Source of the DNA: Candidatus Krumholzibacteriota bacterium
GTDB lineage: Bacteria > Krumholzibacteriota > Krumholzibacteriia > Krumholzibacteriales > WJIX01
Direction of reading: 5' to 3'
Length of the DNA stretch: 64,000 bases
Assembly (NCBI GenBank): GCA_034520215.1
Contig: JAXHNR010000001.1
Span: 558,001 to 622,000 of the forward strand
The position numbers were made by a program, and so were the translations under genes. Of the stretch, positions 17,491 to 25,578 are shown piece after piece. Each line of letters starts with the position of its first letter. The first letter of the stretch is position 1. The notes beneath the pieces were generated by a model. It saw only the letters and a program-made list of their open reading frames with translations. It had not been told where the DNA came from and did not search any database.

Positions 17491-19161
17491 CTACATTTTC
17501 TTATATCTTGGACCTCCGTTACCCTCTGGTACTGTCCAGTTGATATTGTCGAATGGGCACTTTCTCTGGCAGGTTTTGCAATGCAGGCAATTCGAGGGGT
17601 TTGCCGCTTTAGCTTTCCCGGCCACAACTTCATAAACTCCAGCTGGACAAAAAGTTATACAGGGTCTGCTGAATGCCGACTCGCATTTCTGCTGGCATAT
17701 ATCAGGATCGGTTATCTCAAGATGGCATGGTTGATCTTCCCTGTGTTCTGTAGCCGCTGCCGCGGTAAAGGCGTCTTTGTCGAAATCCCGTTGAGGTTTG
17801 AGTTTGTATTTAGTTTTCTTCATCGCTCTGTAGTCTTCTTCGACAGTAAATTCAGGTAAAATGTTGCTGATTACTGAAAGTGGAATGCCCAGTGTCGGCC
17901 CGAACTTAGCTATGGTTTGTCTGTAGTTCTCCGCTGATCTCATCTCTTTCCCCACCCTTCCGTTGTCAATAAGTTCGGTGTATTTTGCCGCAGTCTCTAA
18001 CGGTTTTTCGGCTTTATCGAGAATAGCTGCCGCGGCCTGTATTCCTGAATCTAGAGCAAGATGTATGCCCCTGATTTTCAACATGTTAACAAAACCGGCG
18101 CTGTCACCAATGATAACGCAGTTTCCCTTTCCTATGCTGCCCGTTTCCGCTTCCCGCGGTATAGCGCGCAACCCCCCTTCAGGGATAAGCTTAGCTCCCG
18201 CTTCTACAACAGTTCCGCCTTCAGTGAATTTTTTTACATATTTATGTTCTTTGAACCTTGCAAGAGCGTCCTGTGGATTAAAATCATAATATTTCCAGTC
18301 AGCGCCTACTATCATGCCTATCGCTATGTGATCTTCCGTGCCGGGATAGATTATACCGCCGCCGAACATATTGGGTCCGAGGAAGGGTTTCCAGATAGGA
18401 AAGCCCAGCGCATGAACAACCCTGTTGGCTGTAAACTTCTTGTATTGCTCCGGGGTTACTCTGATCAATTCTTTGACTCCTAAGGAGAAAAGCTGCGGTT
18501 GCTCTCTTTCAAGGTTTGCTTTTCCGATGAATTTTTCAGTCAACAAACCGTCACAACCCTCAGCGAGGATTATAAAATCGGCATCTATTATATCGCCTGG
18601 AATGTAATTGGGTTGTCTGTCGCCTTCTCTGTCAAGCCCCTGATCGATCAGTTTGACTCCTCGGGTAAGACCGGTTTCCTCGTCGAATAAAATATCCCGG
18701 GCGGCGAAACCGTAGAAAACTTCGACTCCAATATCTCGAGCGGTCATAGCCATGAATTTACTTAGTTTGCTGATTGAGATCGTGTAATCACCCTTATGAA
18801 GCATCGTTCCAAGGCCGAGTCCAAGCCATTTAGCAATCTTGAGGGCGAATAAAAGATCAAAGGAAGTTTTACGGGAAGGCATAAAGGGTATACTCTCGGT
18901 TTTGATCTTCTGGCTTAATAGATCTTTTCCATTTTTGCTGTCCCGCCAACCGTCGGCCGCGTAATCCATAAGACTAAGGAACGGCTCATGTTCTAAGACA
19001 GCGCCCGACAGATTATGGTTTCCCGGTCCAAAGGCCTTGTCGATGACACAAACATCAAATTCAGGTTTGCTTTTTTTAATCTGGATTGCCGCGGAAAGTC
19101 CGGCTGGTCCGGCACCGACAACTAATACGTCAACCTTATTGTAATCGTTATTATTCAGCAT
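17491..19161 (-). CDS. Electron-transfer flavoprotein:quinone oxidoreductase
   Basis: A 556-aa membrane-associated flavoprotein that passes electrons from ETF into the quinone pool. The N-terminal FAD fold reads VLVVGAGPAGLSAAIQIKK. The central domain has the ETF-QO blocks HNLSGAVLEHEPF, LAEGCDGLLTEKF and GDSAGFVN. The C-terminal ferredoxin-like domain carries CQQKCESAFSRPC, then CLHCKTCQRKCPFDNINWTVPEGNGGP, the classic 4Fe-4S ending. Length matches the full eukaryote-type enzyme rather than the short FixC. The gene overlaps the end of the EtfBA fusion by 11 bases, so they form an operon. Confidence 0.95.
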   Translation of the reverse strand: MLNNNDYNKVDVLVVGAGPAGLSAAIQIKKSKPEFDVCVIDKAFGPGNHNLSGAVLEHEPFLSLMDYAADGWRDSKNGKDLLSQKIKTESIPFMPSRKTSFDLLFALKIAKWLGLGLGTMLHKGDYTISISKLSKFMAMTARDIGVEVFYGFAARDILFDEETGLTRGVKLIDQGLDREGDRQPNYIPGDIIDADFIILAEGCDGLLTEKFIGKANLEREQPQLFSLGVKELIRVTPEQYKKFTANRVVHALGFPIWKPFLGPNMFGGGIIYPGTEDHIAIGMIVGADWKYYDFNPQDALARFKEHKYVKKFTEGGTVVEAGAKLIPEGGLRAIPREAETGSIGKGNCVIIGDSAGFVNMLKIRGIHLALDSGIQAAAAILDKAEKPLETAAKYTELIDNGRVGKEMRSAENYRQTIAKFGPTLGIPLSVISNILPEFTVEEDYRAMKKTKYKLKPQRDFDKDAFTAAAATEHREDQPCHLEITDPDICQQKCESAFSRPCITFCPAGVYEVVAGKAKAANPSNCLHCKTCQRKCPFDNINWTVPEGNGGPRYKKM

Positions 19162-21259
19162 TCTGTTTTACTCTCAAACTTTTGATTAATTCCGGGACTA
19201 CATCTTCCGCGTTGCCAATAATATAATAATCGCACTGTTTAAATATCGGGGCGTTGTGGTCGTTGTTTACAGCAATAATAGTGTCACTGTTGGCAATTCC
19301 TATCATGTGTTGAATAGCGCCCGAAATCCCTATCGCCATATATATTTTCGGCCCCACGGCCGTCCCGGTCTGGCCAACCTGATGTACTCTGTCGATAAAT
19401 CCCTGTTCAACGGCTGAACGACTGGCGCCCGTTTCAGTATCTATATTTATTGTTTCACTTATACAATTACTAAGCGGTTTGATCAAAGCGTTATAACCTT
19501 CTTTATTCTGAACCCCTTTTCCGCCTGATACAATTATATCCGCGTCAAAGTTAACTTTGCCGGTACTTTTCTCTGTGCTTATTATTTCCAGAGAAAGGTC
19601 GTCAGGTGATATTTGGACTTCATGCCTTATTATTTTGCCTTTCCTGGATTTATCTTCGGGGAGTCTTTTCATAACTCCCGGCCTGGCGGTTGCCATCTGT
19701 GACCTTGAATTGATTGTGCTGATGGTGGCCATTACATTTCCTCCGAGAGCCGGCCTTGTCTGCAGCAGCACGGCGACCTGTTCTTTTTTCGAAACATCTT
19801 TGATATCCAGTGATGTGCAATCCGCGGTAAGACCGCAGCTTAAGTTATAGGAAACCAGAGGAGCCAGCACTCTTCCCTGGGGGGTGGCGGCGAATAGAAC
19901 GATCTGAGGCCAGTGTTTTTCGATTAAGCCGCACAACGCCTTTTTAAAAGTGGAAGGATCGAACTCTTCGAGGAGCGGATGTTGGGCGATATAGATATTG
20001 TCGGCTCCGGCCGCGATAAGTTCCTCCGAGAATCTTTCGATATTACTGCCTGTAATTGTAACCCCGACCTCAGTTCCCAGAGTGTCGGCCAAATCGCGGG
20101 CTTTACCTATAAGCTCAAAAGTGGCTGGGTGTATCTTGTTGTCTTCATATTCAGCACTTACCCAGACCTGACCGTTATAAGAGGGTTTTCTCTTCTTCAG
20201 GCCATTGAGCATATTATCGAGAGCCTTGCCGGTAAAAGCCTTATTAGCCTTTGCCATGATTTCTTCTTTGACCGAATCATCGATTTCATCTATGTCCTCG
20301 ACATTAATCTCCTTAAGTATTTCAGCAAGAGCGGAGAACTGCTTGTTTTCCTTTTCAGTACCCTCGTATGTTCTGTCGAAGAAATCTTTTCTTTCTTCGG
20401 GCATGATATATTCTCTTGTTTTTTCCGTGATTTCTTGCTCTTCCCCTTCTTGATCCCCGCTGAATTTGTTTAGAATTACATCTGCGAGTGTACCTACATC
20501 TTTTATCTCCCGGCATTTTCTTGTTGTCTCCGGAGGAGGGAAAACTCTAGTCACAGTTGTTCTTGATCCATCAACACCTATATGATCGGCGTTGATATCT
20601 TCCGCTTTCCACTTGAGAATCTCTGTGTCATGGGCTTTGCGTGTTTTCGCGAAGGTGGCAAAGAGGGGGAATTCGTATTCAGCTACAGTTATGACAGCGG
20701 GTTTCTTCAGAGACGCTACAATCTGGTCTCCTCCCGTTATAATTCTGGTGAATTCGAAACGTTTATTTTTATACTCCGCATCTGTAACATATGTAATGCA
20801 GGGAAGTTTTAGTTCTTCAGCAATTTGAGGCGGCACTTGCGCTGTATCACCGTCTACCGACTGCATGCCGCTTATTATAAAGTAATCATCCGGATCCTTT
20901 ACAATATCCCTTTCTATTTTTCTGATCGCGTATGCGAGAGGGTTCGCGGTAGCCGCCGTATCAGCTCCGGCTAACAGTCTGTCTGTGAGAAGCACTGCCA
21001 GATCCGCGCATCTGCTAAGCGAATAGCGTAATATATCATCCGCCATAGGAGGTCCCATACTCAGGCAGATTACCTTACTATCCGGGTCTCCGCTATCCAA
21101 ACGCATCTTGTTCGCGAAAGCCAACGCCTGAGCGTCAAGATCATTTATTACGTTAGTAAGGCGGCTCCTGATAAGTGTTCCTTTAACAGGGTCAAAGGCG
21201 TTATCAGTTATCTGCGATATGTCAGGTACCTGTTTTACTAATACTATATAATCACTCAT
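19151..21259 (-). CDS. Fused electron-transfer flavoprotein, beta and alpha subunits in one chain
   Basis: A 702-aa fusion of the two ETF subunits, normally separate genes. Residues 1-255 are EtfB (IVLVKQVPDISQI, GADTAATANPLAYAIRK, SGMQSVDGDTAQVPPQIAE). An acidic, Lys/Glu-rich linker (about 265-345) follows, then EtfA: VWVSAEYEDNKIHPATFELIGKA and the FAD-binding end QVGQTGTAVGPKIYMAIGISGAIQH ... NNDHNAPIF. It takes electrons from acyl-CoA dehydrogenases and hands them to the ETF-quinone oxidoreductase whose start it overlaps. A fusion in beta-alpha order is uncommon. The ATG has no Shine-Dalgarno site, and its predicted promoter is almost adjacent. Confidence 0.93.
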   Translation of the reverse strand: MSDYIVLVKQVPDISQITDNAFDPVKGTLIRSRLTNVINDLDAQALAFANKMRLDSGDPDSKVICLSMGPPMADDILRYSLSRCADLAVLLTDRLLAGADTAATANPLAYAIRKIERDIVKDPDDYFIISGMQSVDGDTAQVPPQIAEELKLPCITYVTDAEYKNKRFEFTRIITGGDQIVASLKKPAVITVAEYEFPLFATFAKTRKAHDTEILKWKAEDINADHIGVDGSRTTVTRVFPPPETTRKCREIKDVGTLADVILNKFSGDQEGEEQEITEKTREYIMPEERKDFFDRTYEGTEKENKQFSALAEILKEINVEDIDEIDDSVKEEIMAKANKAFTGKALDNMLNGLKKRKPSYNGQVWVSAEYEDNKIHPATFELIGKARDLADTLGTEVGVTITGSNIERFSEELIAAGADNIYIAQHPLLEEFDPSTFKKALCGLIEKHWPQIVLFAATPQGRVLAPLVSYNLSCGLTADCTSLDIKDVSKKEQVAVLLQTRPALGGNVMATISTINSRSQMATARPGVMKRLPEDKSRKGKIIRHEVQISPDDLSLEIISTEKSTGKVNFDADIIVSGGKGVQNKEGYNALIKPLSNCISETINIDTETGASRSAVEQGFIDRVHQVGQTGTAVGPKIYMAIGISGAIQHMIGIANSDTIIAVNNDHNAPIFKQCDYYIIGNAEDVVPELIKSLRVKQNAE

Positions 21260-21268
21260 AACTTCAAT

Positions 21269-21297
21269 AAAGTACTAAGTTTCAAAGGGAATGTCAA
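21269..21297 (-). promoter_or_regulatory. Putative promoter of the EtfBA operon
   Basis: On the minus strand TTGACA (21297-21292), 17-base spacer, TACTTT (21274-21269). Transcription would begin within a few bases of the ATG at 21259, giving a nearly leaderless mRNA. Confidence 0.5.
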
Positions 21298-21311
21298 CTT
21301 ACAATATAAGT

Positions 21312-21431
21312 GGAGTTTCCCCGAAAATCCGGTAAGTATTGTAATAACATTGCGAGATACAATCAGTTATCAGGATTGGTAAGTGGAATAGGGTTTTCAT
21401 TGCTCTGTAAGGCAAAAATTGGGGAAACTCC
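21312..21431. mobile_element. MITE-like element copy A (short, 120 bp)
   Basis: Bounded by inverted ends GGAGTTTCCCC and GGGGAAACTCC. The left arm (AAGTATTGTAATAACATTGC and what follows, to about 21404) is nearly identical to copy C at 26213. The right end matches only the last bases of C, so the structured core is missing: a deletion derivative. No coding capacity. Confidence 0.75.
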
Positions 21432-21434
21432 ACC

Positions 21435-21652
21435 CACGGAATATTGTTGACGGCATTCTATTATTATGGTACAGGGTTACCCGGCGGTGAGAAGATATGG
21501 GTCATCTTTTTACGGATATTAATGGAAACAGAAGATCATCCTTTGTAAGCACTGACTTTATAATGTAAAGGGATACAGCTGAAATACAAGTGATCATATG
21601 TTGACGAAATATTTAAATGTTGGTTTATCTGTAAAGCGTAGATACAATGTTA
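21435..21652 (+). repeat. attI-like leader, copy 1 (218 bp), ending at GTTA
   Basis: About 95% identical without gaps to 23699-23916 (roughly 11 differences by eye). The match stops exactly after GTTA, where the two downstream genes begin to differ. The last 57 bases (to 21651) also align ungapped with the minus strand at 57017-57073 (about 43 of 57). A promoter-like pair lies in the conserved end: TTGGTT, 17 bases, TACAAT. No ORF of note. Read as an integron attI or primary cassette-insertion site with its own promoter; no integrase gene adjoins it. Confidence 0.65.
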
Positions 21653-22361
21653 GGCCTCAGGAGAAAAGAAATGAACATGAAACAGATCATAAAGAGCATT
21701 CCAGTCGTCGGTCCAGTCGCTCGTCGCATTTACCGCACGTGGATCAGCCCTCCAAAGACCTTTCCAGGTTCAGAAAGTTACTGGAAAAACAGGTACGAAG
21801 CTGGTGGCAACTCAGGGGATGGGTCTTACAACCAACTTGCCGAGTTCAAAGCCGACATATTGAACACATTCGTTTTTGAGAATGAGATTACATCAGTAAT
21901 CGAATATGGATGTGGGGACGGCAATCAACTTAGTTTGGCGCAGTATACGAAATACATCGGTTTTGATGTAAGTCCTAATGCAATATCCAGGTGCTTGAAA
22001 CGTTTTTCCAACAATGATGGAACAAAAACCTTTAAACTTATGAAAGAGTATGACGGCGAAACTGCCGAGTTAACTCTATCATTAGACGTGATTTATCACC
22101 TTGTTGAAGATGACGTCTTTGTAGACTACATGAACAGGTTGTTCGATTCTTCCGAAAGATTTGTCGTTATCTACTCCTTAGACACGGATGAAAATCCAGT
22201 GGATACGGCAGCGCACGTAAGGAATCGTAATTTTTCTAAATGGATAAAAGACAATAAGACAGAGTGGAACCTTATAAAATATATTCCCAACAAGTACCCA
22301 TTCAATGGTGATACCAAAAGCGGATCATTTTCCGATTTTTACATTTATTCAAAGGCCTAAC
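21649..22361 (+). mobile_element. Gene cassette 1 (methyltransferase)
   Basis: Begins GTTAGGCCT at 21649 and ends AGGCCTAAC at 22353-22361, an exact 9-base reverse complement, as between the R' core at the start of an integron cassette and the R'' core of its own attC. The rest of the attC is not recognisable, as the permease pair follows at once; the site may be truncated. Confidence 0.6.
21671..22360 (+). CDS. Class I SAM-dependent methyltransferase (cassette-borne)
   Basis: A 229-aa protein. The ATG at 21671 is chosen because AGGAGAAAAGAA lies before it; an in-frame ATG at 21647 is inside the leader. The N-terminal 40 residues are basic (SIPVVGPVARRIYRTWISPP). The Rossmann fold follows: motif I is SVIEYGCGDGNQLSLA, and the next acidic block is YIGFDVSPNAI. 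The 'LSLDVIYHLVEDDVF' block resembles motif IV of small-molecule or sugar methyltransferases. Substrate unknown. Its stop overlaps the stop of the convergent permease gene by four bases. Confidence 0.85.
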   Translation: MNMKQIIKSIPVVGPVARRIYRTWISPPKTFPGSESYWKNRYEAGGNSGDGSYNQLAEFKADILNTFVFENEITSVIEYGCGDGNQLSLAQYTKYIGFDVSPNAISRCLKRFSNNDGTKTFKLMKEYDGETAELTLSLDVIYHLVEDDVFVDYMNRLFDSSERFVVIYSLDTDENPVDTAAHVRNRNFSKWIKDNKTEWNLIKYIPNKYPFNGDTKSGSFSDFYIYSKA

Positions 22362-22376
22362 CCCTATGAGGCCTTT
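22351..22376. terminator. Possible bidirectional terminator hairpin between convergent genes
   Basis: AAAGGCCT (22351-22358) and AGGCCTTT (22369-22376) form a perfect 8-bp stem around the overlapping stop codons. It also contains the cassette core GCCTAAC, so it could instead be a remnant of the attC hairpin. Confidence 0.45.
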
Positions 22377-22890
22377 CCCTGACAGGTATGTTATGCCTTT
22401 TCATATACCTGCCCAGCAGTACGGATACTAGAATTGTCAGGGGCAGTGATATGGCAAGGCGTACCAATGTAAATTTCAATCCGAGAAATGATGCCTCAAA
22501 TATTGTCATGGGTAATCGGAAAATGCCTGAAGCCCCTACATATGTGAGTATCATTGAGGGTTCCGCTCCCTTCTTGTACAGTGAATATGCAATAGGAAAT
22601 GCCATATACAGCCCACCCACACTGGTCCATGCAAGCATTATTGCCCATATATAACGCTTAACACCTGAATCATGCCCCAGATGCCTCTCAACAGTGCTTC
22701 TCTTTACCCATATTTCAAACAGGCCAATTAAGATGAATGCGCATGGCACAATCTTCAGCATATCAAAAGCAAAAGCCGTGAAATTGACATACATAGCCTT
22801 GCCGATATTGATATGGAATATGTATGAAAATCCTATAAACGATATGAACAATGAAACTATTGCAGAATAAATGATGTTTTCCCTCTTCAT
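22357..22890 (-). CDS. Half-size permease (DUF318/PF03773-like), second half
   Basis: A 177-aa integral membrane protein with about five hydrophobic segments. The signature IGLFEIWVKRSTVERHLGHDSG, then WTSVGGLYMAFPIAYSLYKKGAEPS, matches one half of DUF318-type permeases (the ArsP-related family), which are usually single chains of over 300 aa. It overlaps its partner by four bases (ATGA), so the two halves are translationally coupled and probably form one transporter. The substrate is unknown. The pair sits inside the repeat island, on the strand opposite to both neighbours, with an AT-rich, ATA-rich codon style that suggests transfer. Confidence 0.75.
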   Translation of the reverse strand: MKRENIIYSAIVSLFISFIGFSYIFHINIGKAMYVNFTAFAFDMLKIVPCAFILIGLFEIWVKRSTVERHLGHDSGVKRYIWAIMLAWTSVGGLYMAFPIAYSLYKKGAEPSMILTYVGASGIFRLPMTIFEASFLGLKFTLVRLAISLPLTILVSVLLGRYMKRHNIPVRERPHRG

Positions 22891-23369
22891 AATAATTCCC
22901 CGAATACAATACCTGTAATTATTGCAACAGTGATTGCGATAAAAAATGAAAGTACATTCCTTATGACAGTTATTTTGACACCAAAGTACCGTTTTTCAAT
23001 CGGATATGTCAATATACCCACCATCATGAGTGTTGTGGAGAATGCTGAAATAACCATATATGTTACACCCTCCTTCAGGAGAATGCCGCATAGGGGGAAT
23101 GTGATAAAACCCGGCATCATTGTGATTGAACCGAGCATTGAGGCAATAATCACAGATACAAATATATTGTATCGGCCCAGCGAACAAGCGATGAAATCAT
23201 CAGGCATTATTGACAATATACATGCAACTGCCACAAGCATAACCCCGAATGCCGGCAAAATGCTTGTAAACCGTTTATATGCTACCTTGAGTGATGCTAA
23301 GGTCTTTGCCCTGCTCTTTATCAGAGAAACAAGCAGAAAAGCACCTGTTGCAATGTACAGAATTATCAC
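22887..23369 (-). CDS. Half-size permease (DUF318/PF03773-like), first half
   Basis: A 160-aa membrane protein, the upstream partner of the 177-aa half. It shows the other family signature, GSITMMPGFITFPLCGILLKEG, and then TTLMMVGILTYPIEKRYFGVK, followed by a final hydrophobic segment. About five membrane segments. The start at 23369 has little Shine-Dalgarno support, and no strong promoter was seen in the AT-rich gap before it. In other organisms such halves occur as adjacent genes, which supports an intact two-gene system rather than a broken single gene. Confidence 0.75.
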   Translation of the reverse strand: MIILYIATGAFLLVSLIKSRAKTLASLKVAYKRFTSILPAFGVMLVAVACILSIMPDDFIACSLGRYNIFVSVIIASMLGSITMMPGFITFPLCGILLKEGVTYMVISAFSTTLMMVGILTYPIEKRYFGVKITVIRNVLSFFIAITVAIITGIVFGELL

Positions 23370-23454
23370 TACTCATCCAATTTTTTTATGTTGATTGATT
23401 TCATTTATCAATATTATATTGTTTTTCACTGTGTTTTCAAGTTAATATTTTTTT

Positions 23455-23696
23455 GGAGTTCCCCCAATTTTTAACATTCCTTTGTATATCCGGCTATTGG
23501 TATTTCAAAACCCTCTCGGAAGACGAGCGGGCATGGTTTTCCCATTTCCTTTAGGGAAATGGGAAAGAGCGAGTCTGAGAGCGGGAGACGCTATTTCCTC
23601 GCAGGGGAAATAGACGGCGTTTTTGACAATACCAATAGCCGGATACTGTTACAAATCATCGACTACCTTATAGGTTATAAAAATTGGGGAAACTCC
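23455..23696. mobile_element. MITE-like element copy B (242 bp, structured core)
   Basis: Ends GGAGTTCCCCC and GGGGAAACTCC. The core begins and ends with a 17-bp perfect inverted repeat, ATCCGGCTATTGGTATT and its complement, enclosing smaller hairpins such as CCCATTTCC/GGAAATGGG and CTATTTCC/GGAAATAG. The right arm after the core (CTGTTACAAATCATCGACT) is shared with copies C and D; the left arm differs from A and C. The attI-like leader copy 2 begins three bases after the element. Confidence 0.75.
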
Positions 23697-23698
23697 TG

Positions 23699-23916
23699 CA
23701 CGGAATATTGTTGACGTCATTCTATTATTATGGTAGAGGGTTACCCGGCGGTGAGAAGATACGGGTCATGTTTGTACGGATATTAACGGAAGCAGAAGGT
23801 TATCCTTTGTCAGCACTGACTTTATAATGTAAAGGGATACAGCTGAAATACAAGTGATCATATGTTGACGAAGTATTTAAATGTTGGTTTATCTGTAAAG
23901 CGTAGATACAATGTTA
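23699..23916 (+). repeat. attI-like leader, copy 2 (218 bp), ending at GTTA
   Basis: Same length as copy 1 and about 95% identical to it, with the same position next to the right end of a MITE-like copy. Promoter-like TTGGTT, 17 bases, TACAAT is unchanged. The sequence leaves copy 1 exactly after GTTA. Confidence 0.65.
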
Positions 23917-23950
23917 TACGATCGAATACTGAATCAATGGAGAACATGTT

Positions 23951-24871
23951 ATGAGTGAATTACTGAATCCTCAATTAATTAACTTGTTGGCTTGCCCTGA
24001 TTGCAATAGTGATTTAGAAATTATTGCAAGCCAGCTTCAGTGTAGTAATTGTAGAAAGAAATATGAGATCCGGAATGGTATTCCCTGTTTATATCCTTCC
24101 TCTATTGATGAAGAGCATTTGCAAGAGGAAGAATCTTTGGCAGATATAATGAAAAGAACTCATCATAACAAAAAAGATCAATTTATTTCTACCCAGTGGG
24201 ATGAATCAAAGAAAGAATTTTGGGGAATGGTAAAAAACAATGTTGTAGGAAACAACAAAGTACTTATTAACATTGGTTGTGGATATGATTCCAATTACAT
24301 TGATCATGAAAAAGAAAGAAACATTTTTGTAAACTTTGACCTTGTATTCAAAATGCTTAACTTTTTACAAAATGAGTATGGAGCAAAATCCTGTGTAGCT
24401 GGTGATATTAATAAACTGCCTTTCAAGAAAGCTTCTTTTGATTATGTTATCTCCATCGATGTGATACATCATGAAAGCGACAACCTCAAATCTATGATAA
24501 AATCCTTCGCTGACTTGTTAAAACCAGGTGGAACTTTATTCTTGGAGGACCCGAATGCTTGGGGTATGTTCCAAATTCCAAAGTCAATCTTGTTGCCCAG
24601 GTCGATATATCGACTAATGAGGAGTATGTATCATAAGCTCAGGCAGAGTAAACACAGACCAGCAGATTATGAATTTCCTACAAATGTTAGGAAGATAAAA
24701 GACATACTTAGAAATTTGACTTTTACCGATATCGTTGTTTATCCTAATAACTCCTATCCTTGCATAGGTCCTAAAGCATTTCAACTATACAACCTTTTTT
24801 CTGGTTTAGACTATATAAGGAAATATCACAATTATCATTATATGATAAGTGCAATAAAAACATATGATTAA
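23951..24871 (+). CDS. Methyltransferase with N-terminal Trm112-like zinc ribbon (cassette-borne)
   Basis: A 306-aa protein. Residues 13-50 form a Trm112-like ribbon, LLACPDCNSDLEI and CSNCRKKYEIRNGIPCLYP, with four cysteines. A type-11 SAM methyltransferase fold follows: the glycine loop is INIGCGYDSNYID, then VAGDINKLPFKKASFDYVIS, VIHHESDNLKSMI and LKPGGTLFLEDPN. The ATG at 23951 gives the ribbon a normal N-terminus; the Shine-Dalgarno (GGAGA) is modest. Proteins of this make-up often act in polysaccharide or natural-product clusters, but no such cluster is here. Confidence 0.87.
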   Translation: MSELLNPQLINLLACPDCNSDLEIIASQLQCSNCRKKYEIRNGIPCLYPSSIDEEHLQEEESLADIMKRTHHNKKDQFISTQWDESKKEFWGMVKNNVVGNNKVLINIGCGYDSNYIDHEKERNIFVNFDLVFKMLNFLQNEYGAKSCVAGDINKLPFKKASFDYVISIDVIHHESDNLKSMIKSFADLLKPGGTLFLEDPNAWGMFQIPKSILLPRSIYRLMRSMYHKLRQSKHRPADYEFPTNVRKIKDILRNLTFTDIVVYPNNSYPCIGPKAFQLYNLFSGLDYIRKYHNYHYMISAIKTYD

Positions 24872-24873
24872 TA

Positions 24874-25025
24874 CGTATAACAATGGGATGAACACGGATA
24901 AACCATTTAAAATCGGAGAAGATATAATTAGAATAACGCCTTACTATCGCTATGCAGCTGACGGATCTTCGGCGACACGGCCCTTGCATGGGCAAGGTCC
25001 GCAGCTGACCCGCAGCCCGTTATGC
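24874..25025 (+). other. attC-like recombination site after cassette 2
   Basis: R''-like CGTATAAC and R'-like GTTATGC flank 152 bp. Inside, CAGCTGACGGA pairs with TCCGCAGCTG leaving one bulged A, and CCTTGC/GCAAGG caps the hairpin. A bulged base of this kind marks the recombined strand in known attC sites. Somewhat longer than a typical attC. Confidence 0.55.
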
Positions 25026-25052
25026 TCTATACACACTAAAAGGAGGAATGAA

Positions 25053-25373
25053 ATGAATAATGACCTGAAAGCAATTTCCTTAGTTGATATGGTGGATTAT
25101 CAAAAGGAGGCGGTTGTTAGCAAAACTATCATCGAGAAGAAGGCAGGGACAGTTACTTTATTTGCATTTGACCAGGGGCAGGGTTTAAGTGAACATACCG
25201 CCCCGTTTGATGCATTGGTTCAAGTCCTCGATGGTGAAGTAGAAATTAGAATTTCCGGTAAATCTTATAATTTGAAACAAGGCGAGATAATTATTATGCC
25301 GGCTAATGAACCACACTCGCTGTCAGCTGTTAAAAGCTTTAGAATGTTGCTGACGATGATTAGATCCAAATAA
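25053..25373 (+). CDS. Small cupin-domain protein (cassette-borne)
   Basis: A 106-aa single-domain cupin. ATG 25053 is set by AGGAGG six bases ahead; the frame is open further upstream but lies in the attC. Cupin blocks can be read: GQGLSEHTAPFDALVQVLDGEVEI (motif 1, one His kept) and KQGEIIIMPANEPHSLSAV (motif 2). The set of metal-binding His is reduced, so activity is uncertain; such proteins often bind a metal or small ligand. Its cassette starts at GTTATGC (25019). A matching GCATAAC after the stop is not found, so the right end of this cassette looks lost. Confidence 0.85.
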   Translation: MNNDLKAISLVDMVDYQKEAVVSKTIIEKKAGTVTLFAFDQGQGLSEHTAPFDALVQVLDGEVEIRISGKSYNLKQGEIIIMPANEPHSLSAVKSFRMLLTMIRSK

Positions 25374-25469
25374 ACAGGTAACGCAAGACGCATCGTAACA
25401 CCCCGGCGGTAGAAATTTAAGTTTTTTTATTCATAAGGCACATATTTTTGAAAAATTCTACAAATTTGT

Positions 25470-25498
25470 TTGCTTTTTTCGATAATATGCTGTATATT
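25470..25498 (+). promoter_or_regulatory. Putative promoter of the cold-shock gene
   Basis: TTGCTT (25470-25475), 17 bases, TATATT (25493-25498). It would give a leader of about 180 nt before the cold-shock ORF. Confidence 0.5.
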
Positions 25499-25578
25499 AA
25501 GTTTGAATTGTCGTACACGTTTTTCGCCTTTTTGTTTTGGTGACAAAGCTTTTGAAAGAAGATTAGTCAAGCAATAAG

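Larger units (their letters stand above)
23913..25025 (+). mobile_element. Gene cassette 2 (zinc-ribbon methyltransferase) with attC
   Basis: Begins GTTATACG (23913-23920); the exact complement CGTATAAC is at 24874-24881, three bases after the methyltransferase stop. The cassette then runs through an attC-like hairpin to the next core GTTATGC at 25019-25025, where the cupin cassette begins. Confidence 0.65.

Noticed and set aside
22351..22376. AAAGGCCT hairpin as sole explanation of the GCCTAAC core
   Set aside because: A terminator is plausible, but it does not explain the exact 9-base complement with the cassette start or the leader breakpoint; both readings are kept.
23472..23650. Structured core as a group II intron, tRNA cluster or known riboswitch
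   Set aside because: No domain V signature, no tRNA T-loop motif and no recognisable riboswitch consensus; it lies inside inverted terminal repeats and recurs elsewhere.
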